NCBI RefSeq assembly: GCF_031769195.1
Contig: NZ_JAVHNP010000003.1
Coordinates: 248,001-312,000 of the forward strand
DNA: 64,000 nt
Direction of reading: 5' to 3'
Source of the DNA: Vreelandella sp031769195
GTDB taxonomy: Bacteria; Pseudomonadota; Gammaproteobacteria; Pseudomonadales; Halomonadaceae
The first letter of the stretch is position 1. Each line of letters begins with the position of its first letter. Positions 47,146-56,308 of this stretch are shown here, piece by piece. The translations under genes were made by a program, and so were the position numbers. Under the pieces are notes generated by a model. That model had not been told where the DNA came from and ran no database searches. It saw nothing but the letters and a program-made list of their open reading frames with translations.

Positions 47146-47180
47146 CAAAGCCCCTGTGGATAGTATCCACAGGGGCTTTG
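47146..47180. terminator. Perfect long palindrome, likely bidirectional terminator
   Basis: CAAAGCCCCTGTGGATA and its exact mirror are separated by a single base, giving 17-bp arms. It lies between the convergent second PII gene and fpr, about 60 bp from each. U tracts are short (TTTG), but stem strength is high. Confidence 0.7.
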
Positions 47181-47242
47181 TGCATAAGGCGACAGTGAAC
47201 AGGCGACGATTTTCTATCCACCATTCACCATTCAAACAGCGC

Positions 47243-48019
47243 TTACTTCTCGACGAAGGCGCGCTCGATGACGTAGTCGCCCGGCTCGCCCATGCGCGGG
47301 GAGATGTTCAGGCCCAACTCGTCCAGCAGTGCGCTGGTGTCGTCCAGCATCGCCGGGCTGCCGCAGATCATCGCGCGGTCTTGGCGCGGGTCGATGGGCG
47401 GTAGGCCAGTGTCTTCAAACAGCTTGCCGCTGCGGATGTGGTCAGTCAGGCGACCCATAGTGTGGAACTCTTCACGGGTAACGGTGGGGTAGTACACCAG
47501 TTTTTCCGCGACTTCTTCGCCCAGGTATTCGTGGGCGGGCAGCTCTTTGGTAATGAAGTCGGCGTAGGCCAGTTCAGAGACTTCACGCACGCCGTGGATC
47601 AGCACGACTTTTTCAAAGCGCTCGTAGACCTCTGGATCTTGGATCAGGCTCATAAACGGCGCTAAGCCGGTGCCGGTAGAGAGCATATACAGGTTACGGC
47701 CTGGCAGCAGGTCGTCGCACACCAGCGTGCCGGTCGGCTTGCGGCTGACCATGATTTGGTCGCCCACTTTCAGGTGCTGCAGGCGCGAGGTCAGCGGGCC
47801 ATCGGGCACCTTGATGCTGAAGAACTCAAGGTGGTCTTCGTAGTTGGGGCTGGCGATGGAGTAAGCGCGCATCAGTGGTTTGCCATCCACTTCCAAGCCG
47901 ATCATTACGAACTGGCCGTTTTTGAAGCGCAGGCTACGCTCGCGGGTAGTGCGGAAGCTGAACAGGGTATCGTTCCAGTGGTGAACGCTTAGCACTTCTT
48001 CCAGGGCAAATTTGCTCAT
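47243..48019 (-). CDS. fpr: Ferredoxin/flavodoxin--NADP+ reductase
   Basis: This 258-aa FAD enzyme passes electrons between NADPH and ferredoxin or flavodoxin. FAD-binding RAYSIAS, the loop GPLTSRLQHLKVGDQIMVSRKPTGTLV, the NADP region LYMLSTGTGLAPFMSLIQD and ICGSPAMLDDTSALLDELGL are seen. The C-terminal FVEK matches bacterial (subclass I) reductases. The ATG at 48019 follows GGAGTTAGC. It is divergent from a LysR gene, like fpr-finR of Pseudomonas. Confidence 0.94.
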   Translation of the reverse strand: MSKFALEEVLSVHHWNDTLFSFRTTRERSLRFKNGQFVMIGLEVDGKPLMRAYSIASPNYEDHLEFFSIKVPDGPLTSRLQHLKVGDQIMVSRKPTGTLVCDDLLPGRNLYMLSTGTGLAPFMSLIQDPEVYERFEKVVLIHGVREVSELAYADFITKELPAHEYLGEEVAEKLVYYPTVTREEFHTMGRLTDHIRSGKLFEDTGLPPIDPRQDRAMICGSPAMLDDTSALLDELGLNISPRMGEPGDYVIERAFVEK

Positions 48020-48210
48020 GCTAACTCCTCCAAGGGCAGCTCGGCTTAAGCCTTGCTCGCCATATTCTAAAAAAGAATAAAAAATAGCTCTATAAGATGC
48101 TCTCAATTCTAAATAAGGGTGGTATATCTGTTAAGCAAATTATCTTGATAACGCTTATCTTTAAAATCGATATAGCCCTTTTGCCGATCATTCACAGATA
48201 GGTTCTAGTC

Positions 48211-49137
48211 ATGCACTACACCCTGCGCCAACTAGAAGTTTTTGTGGCCGTTGCCCAGCATGAAAGCGTGTCCCAGGCGGCGCGCGCACTGGCCATGTCG
48301 CAATCGGCCACCAGCACGGCGCTGGCCGAGCTGGAGCGCCAGTTCGACTGCCAACTGCTCGACCGCATCGGCAAGCGGCTCAAGCTCAACGCGCTGGGCT
48401 TTCAGCTACTGCCCAAGGCGGTGGCCCTGCTAGACCGCGCCGAAGAGGTCGAGGAGCTGCTGAGGGGCCAGCAGGGCGTGGGGGCATTAGATGTGGGGGC
48501 AACGCTCACTATTGGTAACTACTTAGCTACGCTGCTGATTAGTGACTTTATGCAGCGCTACCCCGGCAGCCGAGTGCGGCTGGCGGTGCGCAATACGCGG
48601 CACATTATCGAAGGCGTACGCCAGCACTCGCTAGATTTAGGGCTGATCGAAGGGCAGTGCGATGACGATATGATTATCAGCCAGCCCTGGGTAGAAGATG
48701 AGCTGTGTGTGTTCTGCTCGCCGCGTCACCCGCTGGCGGGGCGCGAGCAGTTGGAGTTAGATCAACTGCTGCGGGAAGACTGGATTATGCGCGAAGAGGG
48801 CTCGGGCACCCGTATGACCTTGGAACATGCCGCCCGCCACCGCCGCAGCCGGTTCAATACGCTGCTGGAGCTGGAGCACACCGAGGGCATTAAACGTGCG
48901 GTGGAGTCGGGCTTAGGGATCGGCTGCGTTTCGCGGCTGGCGCTGCGGGATGCCTTCCGGCGCGGAAGCTTAGTGCCACTGCCCACGCCGGAGTTGGATC
49001 TAAGGCGCCAGTTCACCTTTATTTGGCACCGCCACAAGTACCTGACCACCGGCGTGCGGGAGTTTCTAAGGCTCTGCCGCGAAATGACCGCCGGGGCCAA
49101 GCGCAGTGACGATATTCCCCTGCCGCCGATTCCTTAA
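48211..49137 (+). CDS. LysR-family regulator (FinR-like)
   Basis: This 308-aa protein has an N-terminal HTH (LRQLEVFVAVAQHESVSQAARALAMSQSATSTALAELERQFDCQLLDRIGKRLKLN) and an effector-binding domain. The latter includes GATLTIGNYLATLLISDFMQRYPGSRVRLAVRN and SGLGIGCVSRLALRDAFRRGSLVPL. In Pseudomonas, FinR is encoded divergently from fpr and controls it under oxidative and sulfur stress; orientation and adjacency are the same here. The 190-bp AT-rich space between them (48,020-48,210) should hold its binding sites. Confidence 0.85.
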   Translation: MHYTLRQLEVFVAVAQHESVSQAARALAMSQSATSTALAELERQFDCQLLDRIGKRLKLNALGFQLLPKAVALLDRAEEVEELLRGQQGVGALDVGATLTIGNYLATLLISDFMQRYPGSRVRLAVRNTRHIIEGVRQHSLDLGLIEGQCDDDMIISQPWVEDELCVFCSPRHPLAGREQLELDQLLREDWIMREEGSGTRMTLEHAARHRRSRFNTLLELEHTEGIKRAVESGLGIGCVSRLALRDAFRRGSLVPLPTPELDLRRQFTFIWHRHKYLTTGVREFLRLCREMTAGAKRSDDIPLPPIP

Positions 49138-49140
49138 CCG

Positions 49141-50994
49141 TTAGCTGTAACTCATTTGAGGTGCCTGCAAGGCAGGCGCTGTGGCGCTTTGGGAGAGCTT
49201 GAAGCTGCTAATAGTGCCGGTCAGGTGATCCGCCTGCTCTTTCAGCTGCTCGGCAGCGGTGGTGGACTCCTCGACCATGGCCGCGTTCTCCTGGGTCATC
49301 CGGTCAAGTTCCGCTACGGCAATATTCACCTGCTTGATACCATCGCTTTGCTCGTTGGTCGCGGTGTTAATCTCTTCCAGCACATCGGTGACACGGGTGA
49401 TATGGGCCACGATATCCTGCATCGTGCTGCCTGCATGGCGCACCAATGAGGTGCCGTTATTCACCTTGGTTTGCGAATCTTCGATCAGCTTCTGGATATC
49501 GTTGGCCGCATCGCTGCTGCGGCCAGCGAGCTTACGTACCTCATCCGCGACGACCGCAAAGCCGCGGCCCTGCTCGCCCGCACGCGCGGCTTCAACCGAG
49601 GCATTCAGCGCCAGTAGGTTGGTTTGAAAAGCGATGCTGTTCATCAGCGTGACAATCTCGCCAATCTTATTCGACGCGTCGGCAATATCTTCCATGGTCG
49701 TGACCACGTTCGAGACTACCTGGCCGCCCTCTTTAGCCACCTCTGTGGCGGCATGGGAGAGCTTGTTGGCCTCTTTAGCCGATGCCGCGGTGTGCTGCAC
49801 GGTGCTGGTGATCTGCTCAATGGAGGCTGAGGTTTGCTGCAGGCTAGAGGCTGTATTGTCCGTACGGCGGGAGAGATCCTGGCCCCCCATGGCTATTTCG
49901 TTAGCGGCGTGATGAACCGATTCGCTGCTGGTTCGCACATCGCTTAATACCGCTTCCATCTTGCCTACAAAGCGGTTGAAGGCGCTGGCAATCTGCGCCA
50001 CTTCATCGTTGCCTTCTTCCGGCAAGCGCTGGGTCAAATCGCCCTCGCCAGAGGCGATGTTATTCATCGCGTTACGCACGCCTAACAGTCGGCGCAGCAG
50101 CAGCGAGAGCAGCAGACCAAAGACCACGGCGGTGATACCCGCAACGATCAGCAGGGTCACAATCGACGTGGTCGCAATCGCGCGCAGGCCCGCTGTGGCT
50201 TCGGCTTCGTCCAGCGCAACGACGAGCTGCCAGCCGCTGTTGCCGCCTACGGTGCTGCCCATCAGCAGTTTGTCACTGCCTTGCAGGGTGAGCGGTTGAG
50301 GAGTGCCTGCCTGCACGATGCGTGTGAGGTCAGAGGACGTGAGTTCGGCGCTCAGTACGTTTGAAGGCTCAAGCGTCAGCGACTCATCCGGGTGGGCAAC
50401 CAGTGTGCCGTCGTGGGTGGTCAAGAACCCAAAGCTCGAAGGCGTCGGGGAAATGCTCGTCACGATATCAATAACATCGGCAATCGTAATATCAGCCCCC
50501 ACCACCGCGGTGAGTTCGCCGTTTTGATAGAAAGGCCTAGCAAACGCGACGACCAGCTCGCCGCTGATGGCATCCACGAAAGGGGATGAGATGACCGTCG
50601 ACTGTGCTTCTACGGCTTCCTTAAACCACGGCCGTTCTCTAGGATCAAAGTCGCTTGGCGGAACCCATCCATCTGAGAAAACAGCTTCAGCGGTGTGTGG
50701 ATAGGCCATATATGTCGTTAAAAATCCACCCGAAGTTGCCAACTGTAGGAGGGCAGGCATAGGGTCATTGAGGGTCGTGGCGTTTTCCATGGCGTGTAAC
50801 ATGCTGGAGCGAGCCGCCACCCACTCATTAATCGCTTGGGTATTGCCGCGCACTACCGCATCTAGGTTGCGGTTTACTTGTTCACTATTGTGGTGCTTAA
50901 CGGTGATGTAGCTGGCAATGCCGTTGACCGTGAGGGCCAATACAATAGCCGTGAGGGCCGCCAGTAGAATGCGTGCTCTTAGGGAGGAAAACAT
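49141..50994 (-). CDS. Methyl-accepting chemotaxis protein with dCache sensor
   Basis: This 617-aa chemoreceptor has a first membrane helix (about 10-30) and a periplasmic double-Cache domain (about 40-270: PSDFDPRERPWFKEAVEAQSTVISSPFVDAISGELVVAFARPFY). A second helix (about 280-305), HAMP (about 306-360: RNAMNNIASGEGDLTQRLPEEGNDEVAQIASAFN) and a signalling domain (about 370-600) follow. The conserved tip ASVEAARAGEQGRGFAVVADEVRKLAGRS is present. dCache receptors often sense amino acids or organic acids. The C terminus lacks a CheR-tethering pentapeptide. The ATG at 50994 follows GAGAG. Confidence 0.92.
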   Translation of the reverse strand: MFSSLRARILLAALTAIVLALTVNGIASYITVKHHNSEQVNRNLDAVVRGNTQAINEWVAARSSMLHAMENATTLNDPMPALLQLATSGGFLTTYMAYPHTAEAVFSDGWVPPSDFDPRERPWFKEAVEAQSTVISSPFVDAISGELVVAFARPFYQNGELTAVVGADITIADVIDIVTSISPTPSSFGFLTTHDGTLVAHPDESLTLEPSNVLSAELTSSDLTRIVQAGTPQPLTLQGSDKLLMGSTVGGNSGWQLVVALDEAEATAGLRAIATTSIVTLLIVAGITAVVFGLLLSLLLRRLLGVRNAMNNIASGEGDLTQRLPEEGNDEVAQIASAFNRFVGKMEAVLSDVRTSSESVHHAANEIAMGGQDLSRRTDNTASSLQQTSASIEQITSTVQHTAASAKEANKLSHAATEVAKEGGQVVSNVVTTMEDIADASNKIGEIVTLMNSIAFQTNLLALNASVEAARAGEQGRGFAVVADEVRKLAGRSSDAANDIQKLIEDSQTKVNNGTSLVRHAGSTMQDIVAHITRVTDVLEEINTATNEQSDGIKQVNIAVAELDRMTQENAAMVEESTTAAEQLKEQADHLTGTISSFKLSQSATAPALQAPQMSYS

Positions 50995-51095
50995 AGTCGC
51001 TCTCGGGGTCATCAGGGTTCATGGTGGGTATCGGCGAGAGCGACTACGACTTTAGTAAAAAATAGGAAAACTGTTAGTAAGCGCTAACTGTGGGG

Positions 51096-51533
51096 TCAAC
51101 GAAGATCGCTGACCGCGTTTTGAATATCGGCCATTGAGGCCTTGCTCAAGTCTTTCGAGAGCGTATGGATGAGCAGCTTTTGCGTAGGGTTATCAAGCTT
51201 CTCTTTGAGCAAGCCTAGAAACTTCGGCGGTGCGACCATAATCAGCTTTTCCATACTGTTATCCACGCGGGCGCTATAGAGCCGTTGGGCCACTTCTTTG
51301 GCAAACAGCTCGTTCTCATGCTGCGAGGCTGCACCCTCTTCACCAGAGGAGCGCGACGACGTAGACGTCGACTCATGCACATCGGCACCGCGGCGGTCAG
51401 TGATCAGGTCACCTTCGTGCAGCCTGCCGGCTGCGTGTACCAAGCTCTCTTGCTCGGCGAGATTAAGCGCATCGCGAGTAAAAATACGTGCGCGGGCGGC
51501 ATCAGCTACCACGATATACGTCGTCATCGTCAT
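51096..51533 (-). CDS. Host attachment protein family (pfam10116-like)
   Basis: This 145-aa protein has a family-typical start, TTYIVVADAARARIFTRDALNLAEQESLVHAAGRLHEGDL, then a Ser-rich linker (about 53-66). A helical to strand end follows (ENELFAKEVAQRLYSARVDNSMEKLIMVAPPKFLGLLKEKLDNPTQKLLIHTLSKDLSK). It resembles proteins first linked to plant-cell attachment in Agrobacterium; the biochemical role is unclear. The ATG at 51533 has a GGAGGAC site. It follows its own promoter region downstream of the phn cluster. Confidence 0.8.
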   Translation of the reverse strand: MTMTTYIVVADAARARIFTRDALNLAEQESLVHAAGRLHEGDLITDRRGADVHESTSTSSRSSGEEGAASQHENELFAKEVAQRLYSARVDNSMEKLIMVAPPKFLGLLKEKLDNPTQKLLIHTLSKDLSKASMADIQNAVSDLR

Positions 51534-51619
51534 ACGTCCTCCATGTCGTTGATTGCCCTTTAACCATGGCAAGCGTTTGTGGTTTGGTCAAACGCTTGCC
51601 ATTGGCGGTAGCCACTCCG

Positions 51620-52429
51620 TTACAACACCTTGCTGCGCAGCAGGCTGGTAATCGCTTCACCCAGCAATACCAGCACGATAATAGCGATCAGAATGGTCGC
51701 CACGGTAGGCCAGGCGAAGGTATCAATGGCGCCTTGCAGAATCACCCCGATGCCGCCTGCACCTACCAAACCCAATACCGTGGATTCACGAATGTTGATG
51801 TCCCAGCGCAGCACCACGATGGCAAAAAATGCCGGCATTACCTGAGGCACAATGGCATACGCCACCACTTTCGCTTTGGATGCCCCTGTGGCTTCCATGG
51901 CTTCCACGGGGCGGCGGTCAATCTCTTCGATGGCTTCGCCCATCAGCTTGCCGATAAAGCCAATGGAACGAAAGACAATGGCTAGAATCCCCGCCAGTAC
52001 GCCTGGGCCAAAAATGGCCACAAACAGCAGCGCCCAAATAATCGTATTGACCGAGCGGCTAGAGACCAAAATAAACCGGCCTAACCACAGGCAAGCACGG
52101 TTAGGCGTGGTGTTTTGGGCCGCCATGTAGGCAACAGGCAAGGCGAGAAAAATCGTCAGGAACGTCGCCAGCGTGGCGATATGCACGGTTTCCATTAACG
52201 CATTGAGAATACCGCTCAGCCCGGCCGGGCTTGGCGGCCACATGCGTCCCCCCAGGTTGGATATTTGATTAGGGGCATCCCATACCCAGGGCCAGAAAAT
52301 ATCGATATCGCGCACGGCCCAAAACACCAGCATCAGCGTCGCGAGCAGGACGGCATAACGAATAAGCCGCTCTTTGCGGTCGTAGCGCTGCCAAATACGG
52401 TCGGCAAGCAGCTGTGCGTGATCTACCAT
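51620..52429 (-). CDS. phnE: Phosphonate/phosphite-type ABC transporter permease 2
   Basis: This 269-aa inner-membrane permease has about six helices and the binding-protein-dependent permease motif in EAMEATGASKAKVVAYAIVPQVMPAFFAI (EAA loop). It also has TVLGLVGAGGIGVILQGAIDTFAW, typical of PhnE. It probably forms a heterodimer with the preceding PhnE. It overlaps that gene by 7 bp. The whole unit reads phnD-phnC-phnE-phnE on the minus strand. Confidence 0.92.
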   Translation of the reverse strand: MVDHAQLLADRIWQRYDRKERLIRYAVLLATLMLVFWAVRDIDIFWPWVWDAPNQISNLGGRMWPPSPAGLSGILNALMETVHIATLATFLTIFLALPVAYMAAQNTTPNRACLWLGRFILVSSRSVNTIIWALLFVAIFGPGVLAGILAIVFRSIGFIGKLMGEAIEEIDRRPVEAMEATGASKAKVVAYAIVPQVMPAFFAIVVLRWDINIRESTVLGLVGAGGIGVILQGAIDTFAWPTVATILIAIIVLVLLGEAITSLLRSKVL

Positions 52430-53229
52430 ATTTTTTTCCTCACCCAGCCGCTGATGCCTTCACTAAGCAGAATCACCGCGATAATGATCAGTAAAATGGC
52501 AAACGCAAAGTCGTAGTCGTAGCGCCCAAAGGCATTCATTAAGGTGCCACCAATGCCCCCCGCACCAACGATGCCCACCACGGCGGATGCGCGCAGATTG
52601 CTATCAAGCTGATACATAGAAAGGCCTACCTGACGCGGTAGAATTTGCGGGAACACCGCATAAAACAGCGTGACGAGATAGCCTGCGCCGGTGGAGCGCA
52701 TCGCCTCTACTTGGCCCCAATCGATCTCTTCTATTTCCTCGGCGAGCAGTTTGCCCACAAAGCCGATGGAGTAGAGCGTTAGCGTGAGAATGCCCGCTAG
52801 CGGCCCGAACCCCACGGCCGCAACAAACAGTATGGCGACAATCACAGGGTGAAAACTGCGCGAAATAATAATGATGCTGCGACCAATAAGATAAACAGGC
52901 AGCGGTGCGATATTACGGGCGGCCATTACCGCAAACGGGATCGAGAGCAGCACCCCTAACAGCGTGGCAAGAATGGCAATTTGAAAGCTCTCTTTAAACC
53001 CGGTCAGCAGCAGTTCATAGCGTTCTAGGTTGGGCGGGAAACCGCCGCTAAAAATGCGCGCAGCGCGGGGTAGGCCCTCCGAAATACGCGCCCAGTTAAA
53101 GGGCAGCGAGCCAAACGCCCACACCAGATACACTGCGGCGATCACGAATATTCCATAGCGCAGCAGTGGGTTGGCGATAAACGGCGGTTTTCTCCAGGTT
53201 CTGGGCGTAGGCGTGTTAGACGGCGTCAT
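52423..53229 (-). CDS. phnE: Phosphonate/phosphite-type ABC transporter permease 1
   Basis: This 268-aa permease of the PhnE family has EAMRSTGAGYLVTLFYAVFPQILPRQVGL as its EAA loop and SAVVGIVGAGGIGGTLMNAFGRYDYDFAFAIL near the end. The N-terminal cytosolic stretch before the first helix is about 30 residues. The ATG at 53229 overlaps phnC by 14 bp. Two different PhnE subunits are usual in phosphonate and phosphite importers. Confidence 0.92.
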   Translation of the reverse strand: MTPSNTPTPRTWRKPPFIANPLLRYGIFVIAAVYLVWAFGSLPFNWARISEGLPRAARIFSGGFPPNLERYELLLTGFKESFQIAILATLLGVLLSIPFAVMAARNIAPLPVYLIGRSIIIISRSFHPVIVAILFVAAVGFGPLAGILTLTLYSIGFVGKLLAEEIEEIDWGQVEAMRSTGAGYLVTLFYAVFPQILPRQVGLSMYQLDSNLRASAVVGIVGAGGIGGTLMNAFGRYDYDFAFAILLIIIAVILLSEGISGWVRKKIW

Positions 53230-54022
53230 GGCGTGCCCCCTCCACAGCAGTGCCCGGCGGCTCGGTGATGGCATCGTCTGGCGCTTCAATGCCGCCATAA
53301 ATGGCGTCTAACGCGTCTTTATTGAAATCCGCAGGCTGCCCGTCAAAAATCATCTTGCCGTGACGCAGGCCCACAATGCGCTCGGTGTAGGTTTTGGCTT
53401 GGGCCACGTTATGGATGTTGATTAACACAGGTAGTGACAGTTCGCTCGCCAGGCTCTGAAGCAGCATCATGATTTGCTCAGAGGTGCGCGGGTCCAGTGA
53501 GGCGGTGGGTTCGTCTGCCAGCAGCACGTCCGGCTCTTGCATCAAAGCACGTACAACGCCCACCCGCTGGCGCTCGCCTCCGGACAGCTCATCTGCACGC
53601 TTATTGGCGTAGTGGGCAATGCCCACGCGTTCCATGAGCACAAACGCACGCTCGATATCGGCCGGTGGGTAGCGGCGTGAAATAGCTTGGTAAAAGCTGA
53701 CGTAGCCTAGCCGTCCTGCCAGTACGTTCTCCATCACGGTTAACCGATCAAGTAAGTTAAACCCTTGAAAGACCATGCCAATTTTACGCCGCGCCCGACG
53801 TAGTTCGGCCCCTTTCAGGTTTACAAGCTCGGTGCCATTGAGTTTGATAGAACCAGAGGTGGGTTCTACCAAGCGATTAATACAGCGCAGCATGGTGCTT
53901 TTACCGGCGCCGGAGGCACCTACGATAGACACAACGCTGTTACCTTCCACCCGCAGATCAAGGCCTTTTAACACCGCCTCGCTATGGCCATACCGTTTGA
54001 CCAGATTGGTAATTTCCAGCAT
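53216..54022 (-). CDS. phnC: Phosphonate/phosphite-type ABC transporter ATPase
   Basis: This 268-aa ATP-binding subunit has Walker A GASGAGKST, Q-loop KIGMVFQGFNLLDRLTVMENVLAGRLGYVSFYQ (PhnC-type), signature DELSGGERQRVGVVRAL and Walker B DVLLADEPTASLDPRTSEQIM. The H-loop is INIHNVAQA, a family variant. It energises phosphonate or phosphite import with PhnD and PhnE. The ATG at 54022 was chosen on family length. Confidence 0.94.
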   Translation of the reverse strand: MLEITNLVKRYGHSEAVLKGLDLRVEGNSVVSIVGASGAGKSTMLRCINRLVEPTSGSIKLNGTELVNLKGAELRRARRKIGMVFQGFNLLDRLTVMENVLAGRLGYVSFYQAISRRYPPADIERAFVLMERVGIAHYANKRADELSGGERQRVGVVRALMQEPDVLLADEPTASLDPRTSEQIMMLLQSLASELSLPVLINIHNVAQAKTYTERIVGLRHGKMIFDGQPADFNKDALDAIYGGIEAPDDAITEPPGTAVEGARHDAV

Positions 54023-54079
54023 GTGTTCGCATCCATCAATAGACGAAGAACTGCGCCGCAAGATACGGCGCAGCAAGCG

Positions 54080-55069
54080 TTACTCCAGGTTCTCAGGCGT
54101 GTAGGTCACGCCATTAGCGGCCTGAATGGTGCGAATCACCTGCCAGTTGTCTTTGTAGGTGATGGGGATGAACTTCTCGACACCCTCAAACTCTTCACCC
54201 AGCTCGGTGCCGACGAAATCGAAGGTGAAAAACGCCTCTTCGATTTTCTCTACCAGGTCAGGATGAAGGTTGTAGGCGTAGTTATATGAGGTGGTGGGGA
54301 AACGGTCGGATTCATAGATCAAGCGAACATCGTCGGGATCGTAAAGGCCGCGAGCGGCCATACGGTCAACCACTTCAGAGGCGACTGGAGCGGCATCATA
54401 GTCACGCGCCACCACGCCCAGCATGGATTGGTCGTGGCTACCGGAGTAGACCACTTCGTAATCTTCGTCTGGCGTGATCCCCAGTTCTGGCAGCAGCGCC
54501 CGAGGTGCTAAATTGCCAGAGTTAGAGGTGGGCGAGGTATGCGCCACGCGCTTCCCTTTTAAATCTTCCAGGGTTTCGATATCTGAGTCGACGTGGGTAA
54601 ACAGCTGTAGGGTATAGCCAAACTGGCCGTCATCAGAGCCCATGAGTGCAAAGGGCACGGCGCCGGCTAGGTTAACCGCAAACGGCGTTGGGCCCGTGGA
54701 GAAACCCGCGATATGAAGACGGCCGCTGCGCATGGCTTCTACCTGCGCGGCATTCGACTGCACCGCAAAGAAGCGCACATCGCGCCCGGTGACTTCCGAC
54801 AAGTGGTCGATAAAGGGCTGCCAGATATCGGAGTAAATGGCAGGGTCTTCCACTGGGGTATAGGCAAAAATCAGCGTGTCGGGGTTGGCCCATTCCGACT
54901 CATCGGCCGGACGGTCGGCAACCATATCGCCATTTTCGTCGCAGTAAAGGGTGTCCAAGTCGCCCCGTTCGCACTCGGCGTAGGCATGGCTGGAGAGCAA
55001 GGCAAGGGGTAGCAGAGAGATAGCTGTGAGCATGGCAAGCGGGCGCTTGCGCCAGTGTGACGTTTTCAT
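54080..55069 (-). CDS. phnD: Phosphonate/phosphite-type ABC transporter binding protein
   Basis: This 329-aa periplasmic protein has a signal peptide (SLLPLALLSSHAYA). The fold is that of the PhnD/PtxB group: LIFAYTPVEDPAIYSDIWQPFIDHLSEVTGRDVRFFAVQSNAAQVEAMRSGRLHIAGFSTGP, then the ligand-loop HTSPTSNSGNLAPR and YDAAPVASEV. Unlike the shortest homologues it has an extra Cys pair (CERGDLDTLYC) near the mature N terminus. It is the first gene of the operon. The specific ligand (phosphonate, phosphite or methylphosphonate) cannot be read. Confidence 0.9.
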   Translation of the reverse strand: MKTSHWRKRPLAMLTAISLLPLALLSSHAYAECERGDLDTLYCDENGDMVADRPADESEWANPDTLIFAYTPVEDPAIYSDIWQPFIDHLSEVTGRDVRFFAVQSNAAQVEAMRSGRLHIAGFSTGPTPFAVNLAGAVPFALMGSDDGQFGYTLQLFTHVDSDIETLEDLKGKRVAHTSPTSNSGNLAPRALLPELGITPDEDYEVVYSGSHDQSMLGVVARDYDAAPVASEVVDRMAARGLYDPDDVRLIYESDRFPTTSYNYAYNLHPDLVEKIEEAFFTFDFVGTELGEEFEGVEKFIPITYKDNWQVIRTIQAANGVTYTPENLE

Positions 55070-55228
55070 AGTCAGCCTCTTGTGTGCATTATTGTTGTAG
55101 CGTAGGCCCACTGCTGGATGGCTAGATCCGTGCTGCGATCAGCGTGTGTTTCGCAAATGGACATTTCAAAACGCAGATGTTTATTTTTCGAAAACGAGCA
55201 TCTTCAATCTAGGGTTTGTTACAAAGAT

Positions 55229-55822
55229 ATGTCAAACACTTTCCTGACCCCCTCCTACCATTGGCGAAACCGCTATCTCCTAATGCGCCACGGCCACAGT
55301 CAGGCCAACGCACAGGGGAAAATTATTAGCTCTCCAGAGCAGGGCCTGAGGCACTATGGGCTTTCCGAGCAGGGGGAGCAGCAGTTGGTGGATGTGCTTG
55401 CGCAGTGGCGCTGGCCTGCGCCAACGCAGGTCGTGCATTCAGATTTTTTACGCACCACGCACACCGCCGCCAGAGTGGCAGCGGCGTTTGGGCTTTCGAT
55501 GGAACAAGAGGTGCGCTTACGCGAGCGCCATTTTGGCGAGCTAGAGGGTAAGGCCGATCGTCACTACCCGGACGTATGGGCCTTCGATGCCCAAAGTGCG
55601 GAGCATACCCAGTGGCAGGTAGAGCCGGTTAGCCGGGTAGCGGCGCGGATGTGTGCCGTGCTGGAAGCATTGGAGCAGCGCTTCACTAACGAAACGGTGC
55701 TGGTCGTCAGCCACGGCGACCCGCTACAAATTCTGCTGACGGCGCTGGCGGATAGGCCACTCACGCAGCATCGTGAGCAACCTGCGCTGCTGCCCGCCAG
55801 CATTACCCTCGTAGGCGGTTAA
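55229..55822 (+). CDS. Histidine phosphatase (phosphoglycerate mutase) superfamily protein
   Basis: This 197-aa protein has the catalytic RHG motif in YLLMRHGHSQANAQGKIIS, the second-half acid in RERHFGELEGK and the second His in VLVVSHGDPLQILLTAL. The active-site set is complete, so it is an acid phosphatase or mutase-like enzyme on small phosphate esters. Divergent from the phnD operon, its role might be linked to phosphorus scavenging. The ATG at 55229 is preferred by family length over 55118. Confidence 0.85.
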   Translation: MSNTFLTPSYHWRNRYLLMRHGHSQANAQGKIISSPEQGLRHYGLSEQGEQQLVDVLAQWRWPAPTQVVHSDFLRTTHTAARVAAAFGLSMEQEVRLRERHFGELEGKADRHYPDVWAFDAQSAEHTQWQVEPVSRVAARMCAVLEALEQRFTNETVLVVSHGDPLQILLTALADRPLTQHREQPALLPASITLVGG

Positions 55823-56211
55823 GCACCCTCTTTGGGAGGAATCCAGGCGATCATATCGACTTCCACATCCGCTCCGCCCGCAAGCCCGGTCACACCGATG
55901 CAGGTGCGGGTGGGCAGCGGTTGTTGGAAGTAGCTGGCGTAGACCTTATTCACTTCATCGAAGTGGCCCATATTGGTAATGAATACCCGCGATTGCACCA
56001 CGTATTCAAAGCTGCTGCCGACCTCTTCCAGCACGATGGCCAGGTTCTGCATCACCCGGTGCGTTTGCTCAGTAAACGTGCCTAGCAGCATCTCGTTGGT
56101 TTCCGGCACCGTGGGCATCTGGCCGGTGATAAACACCAAATCACCCACGCGGCAGGCGTGTGAAAACGGCGCAATGGGTTGCGGTGCGCGGTCAATAAAT
56201 AGCTTTTCCAT
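55819..56211 (-). CDS. RidA/YjgF family enamine-imine deaminase
   Basis: This 130-aa trimeric protein has PIAPFSHACRVGDLVFITGQMPTVPETNEMLLGTFTEQTHRVMQNLAIVLEEVGSSFEYVVQSRVFITNMGHFDEVNKVYASYF and the conserved Arg in LPTRTCIGVTGLAGGADVEVDMIAW. It likely clears reactive 2-aminoacrylate-type imines. It ends 4 bp inside the end of the convergent phosphatase gene. It lies downstream of the amino-acid transporter operon but behind that operon's terminator. Confidence 0.9.
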   Translation of the reverse strand: MEKLFIDRAPQPIAPFSHACRVGDLVFITGQMPTVPETNEMLLGTFTEQTHRVMQNLAIVLEEVGSSFEYVVQSRVFITNMGHFDEVNKVYASYFQQPLPTRTCIGVTGLAGGADVEVDMIAWIPPKEGA

Positions 56212-56252
56212 GGTGGCTCACTTGTTGTGGTGTTGTGGAGTAGAGAACACAT

Positions 56253-56276
56253 AAAAATGGGCCTCATAGGAGGCCC
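56253..56276 (-). terminator. Terminator of the aapJQMP operon
   Basis: GGGCCTC-ATAG-GAGGCCC (56259-56276) is followed on the minus strand by ATTTTTAT, about 33 bp after the aapP stop. Confidence 0.88.
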
Positions 56277-56308
56277 AGGTTCAGCACTATGTGGCGCTGG
56301 AAGCTGAA

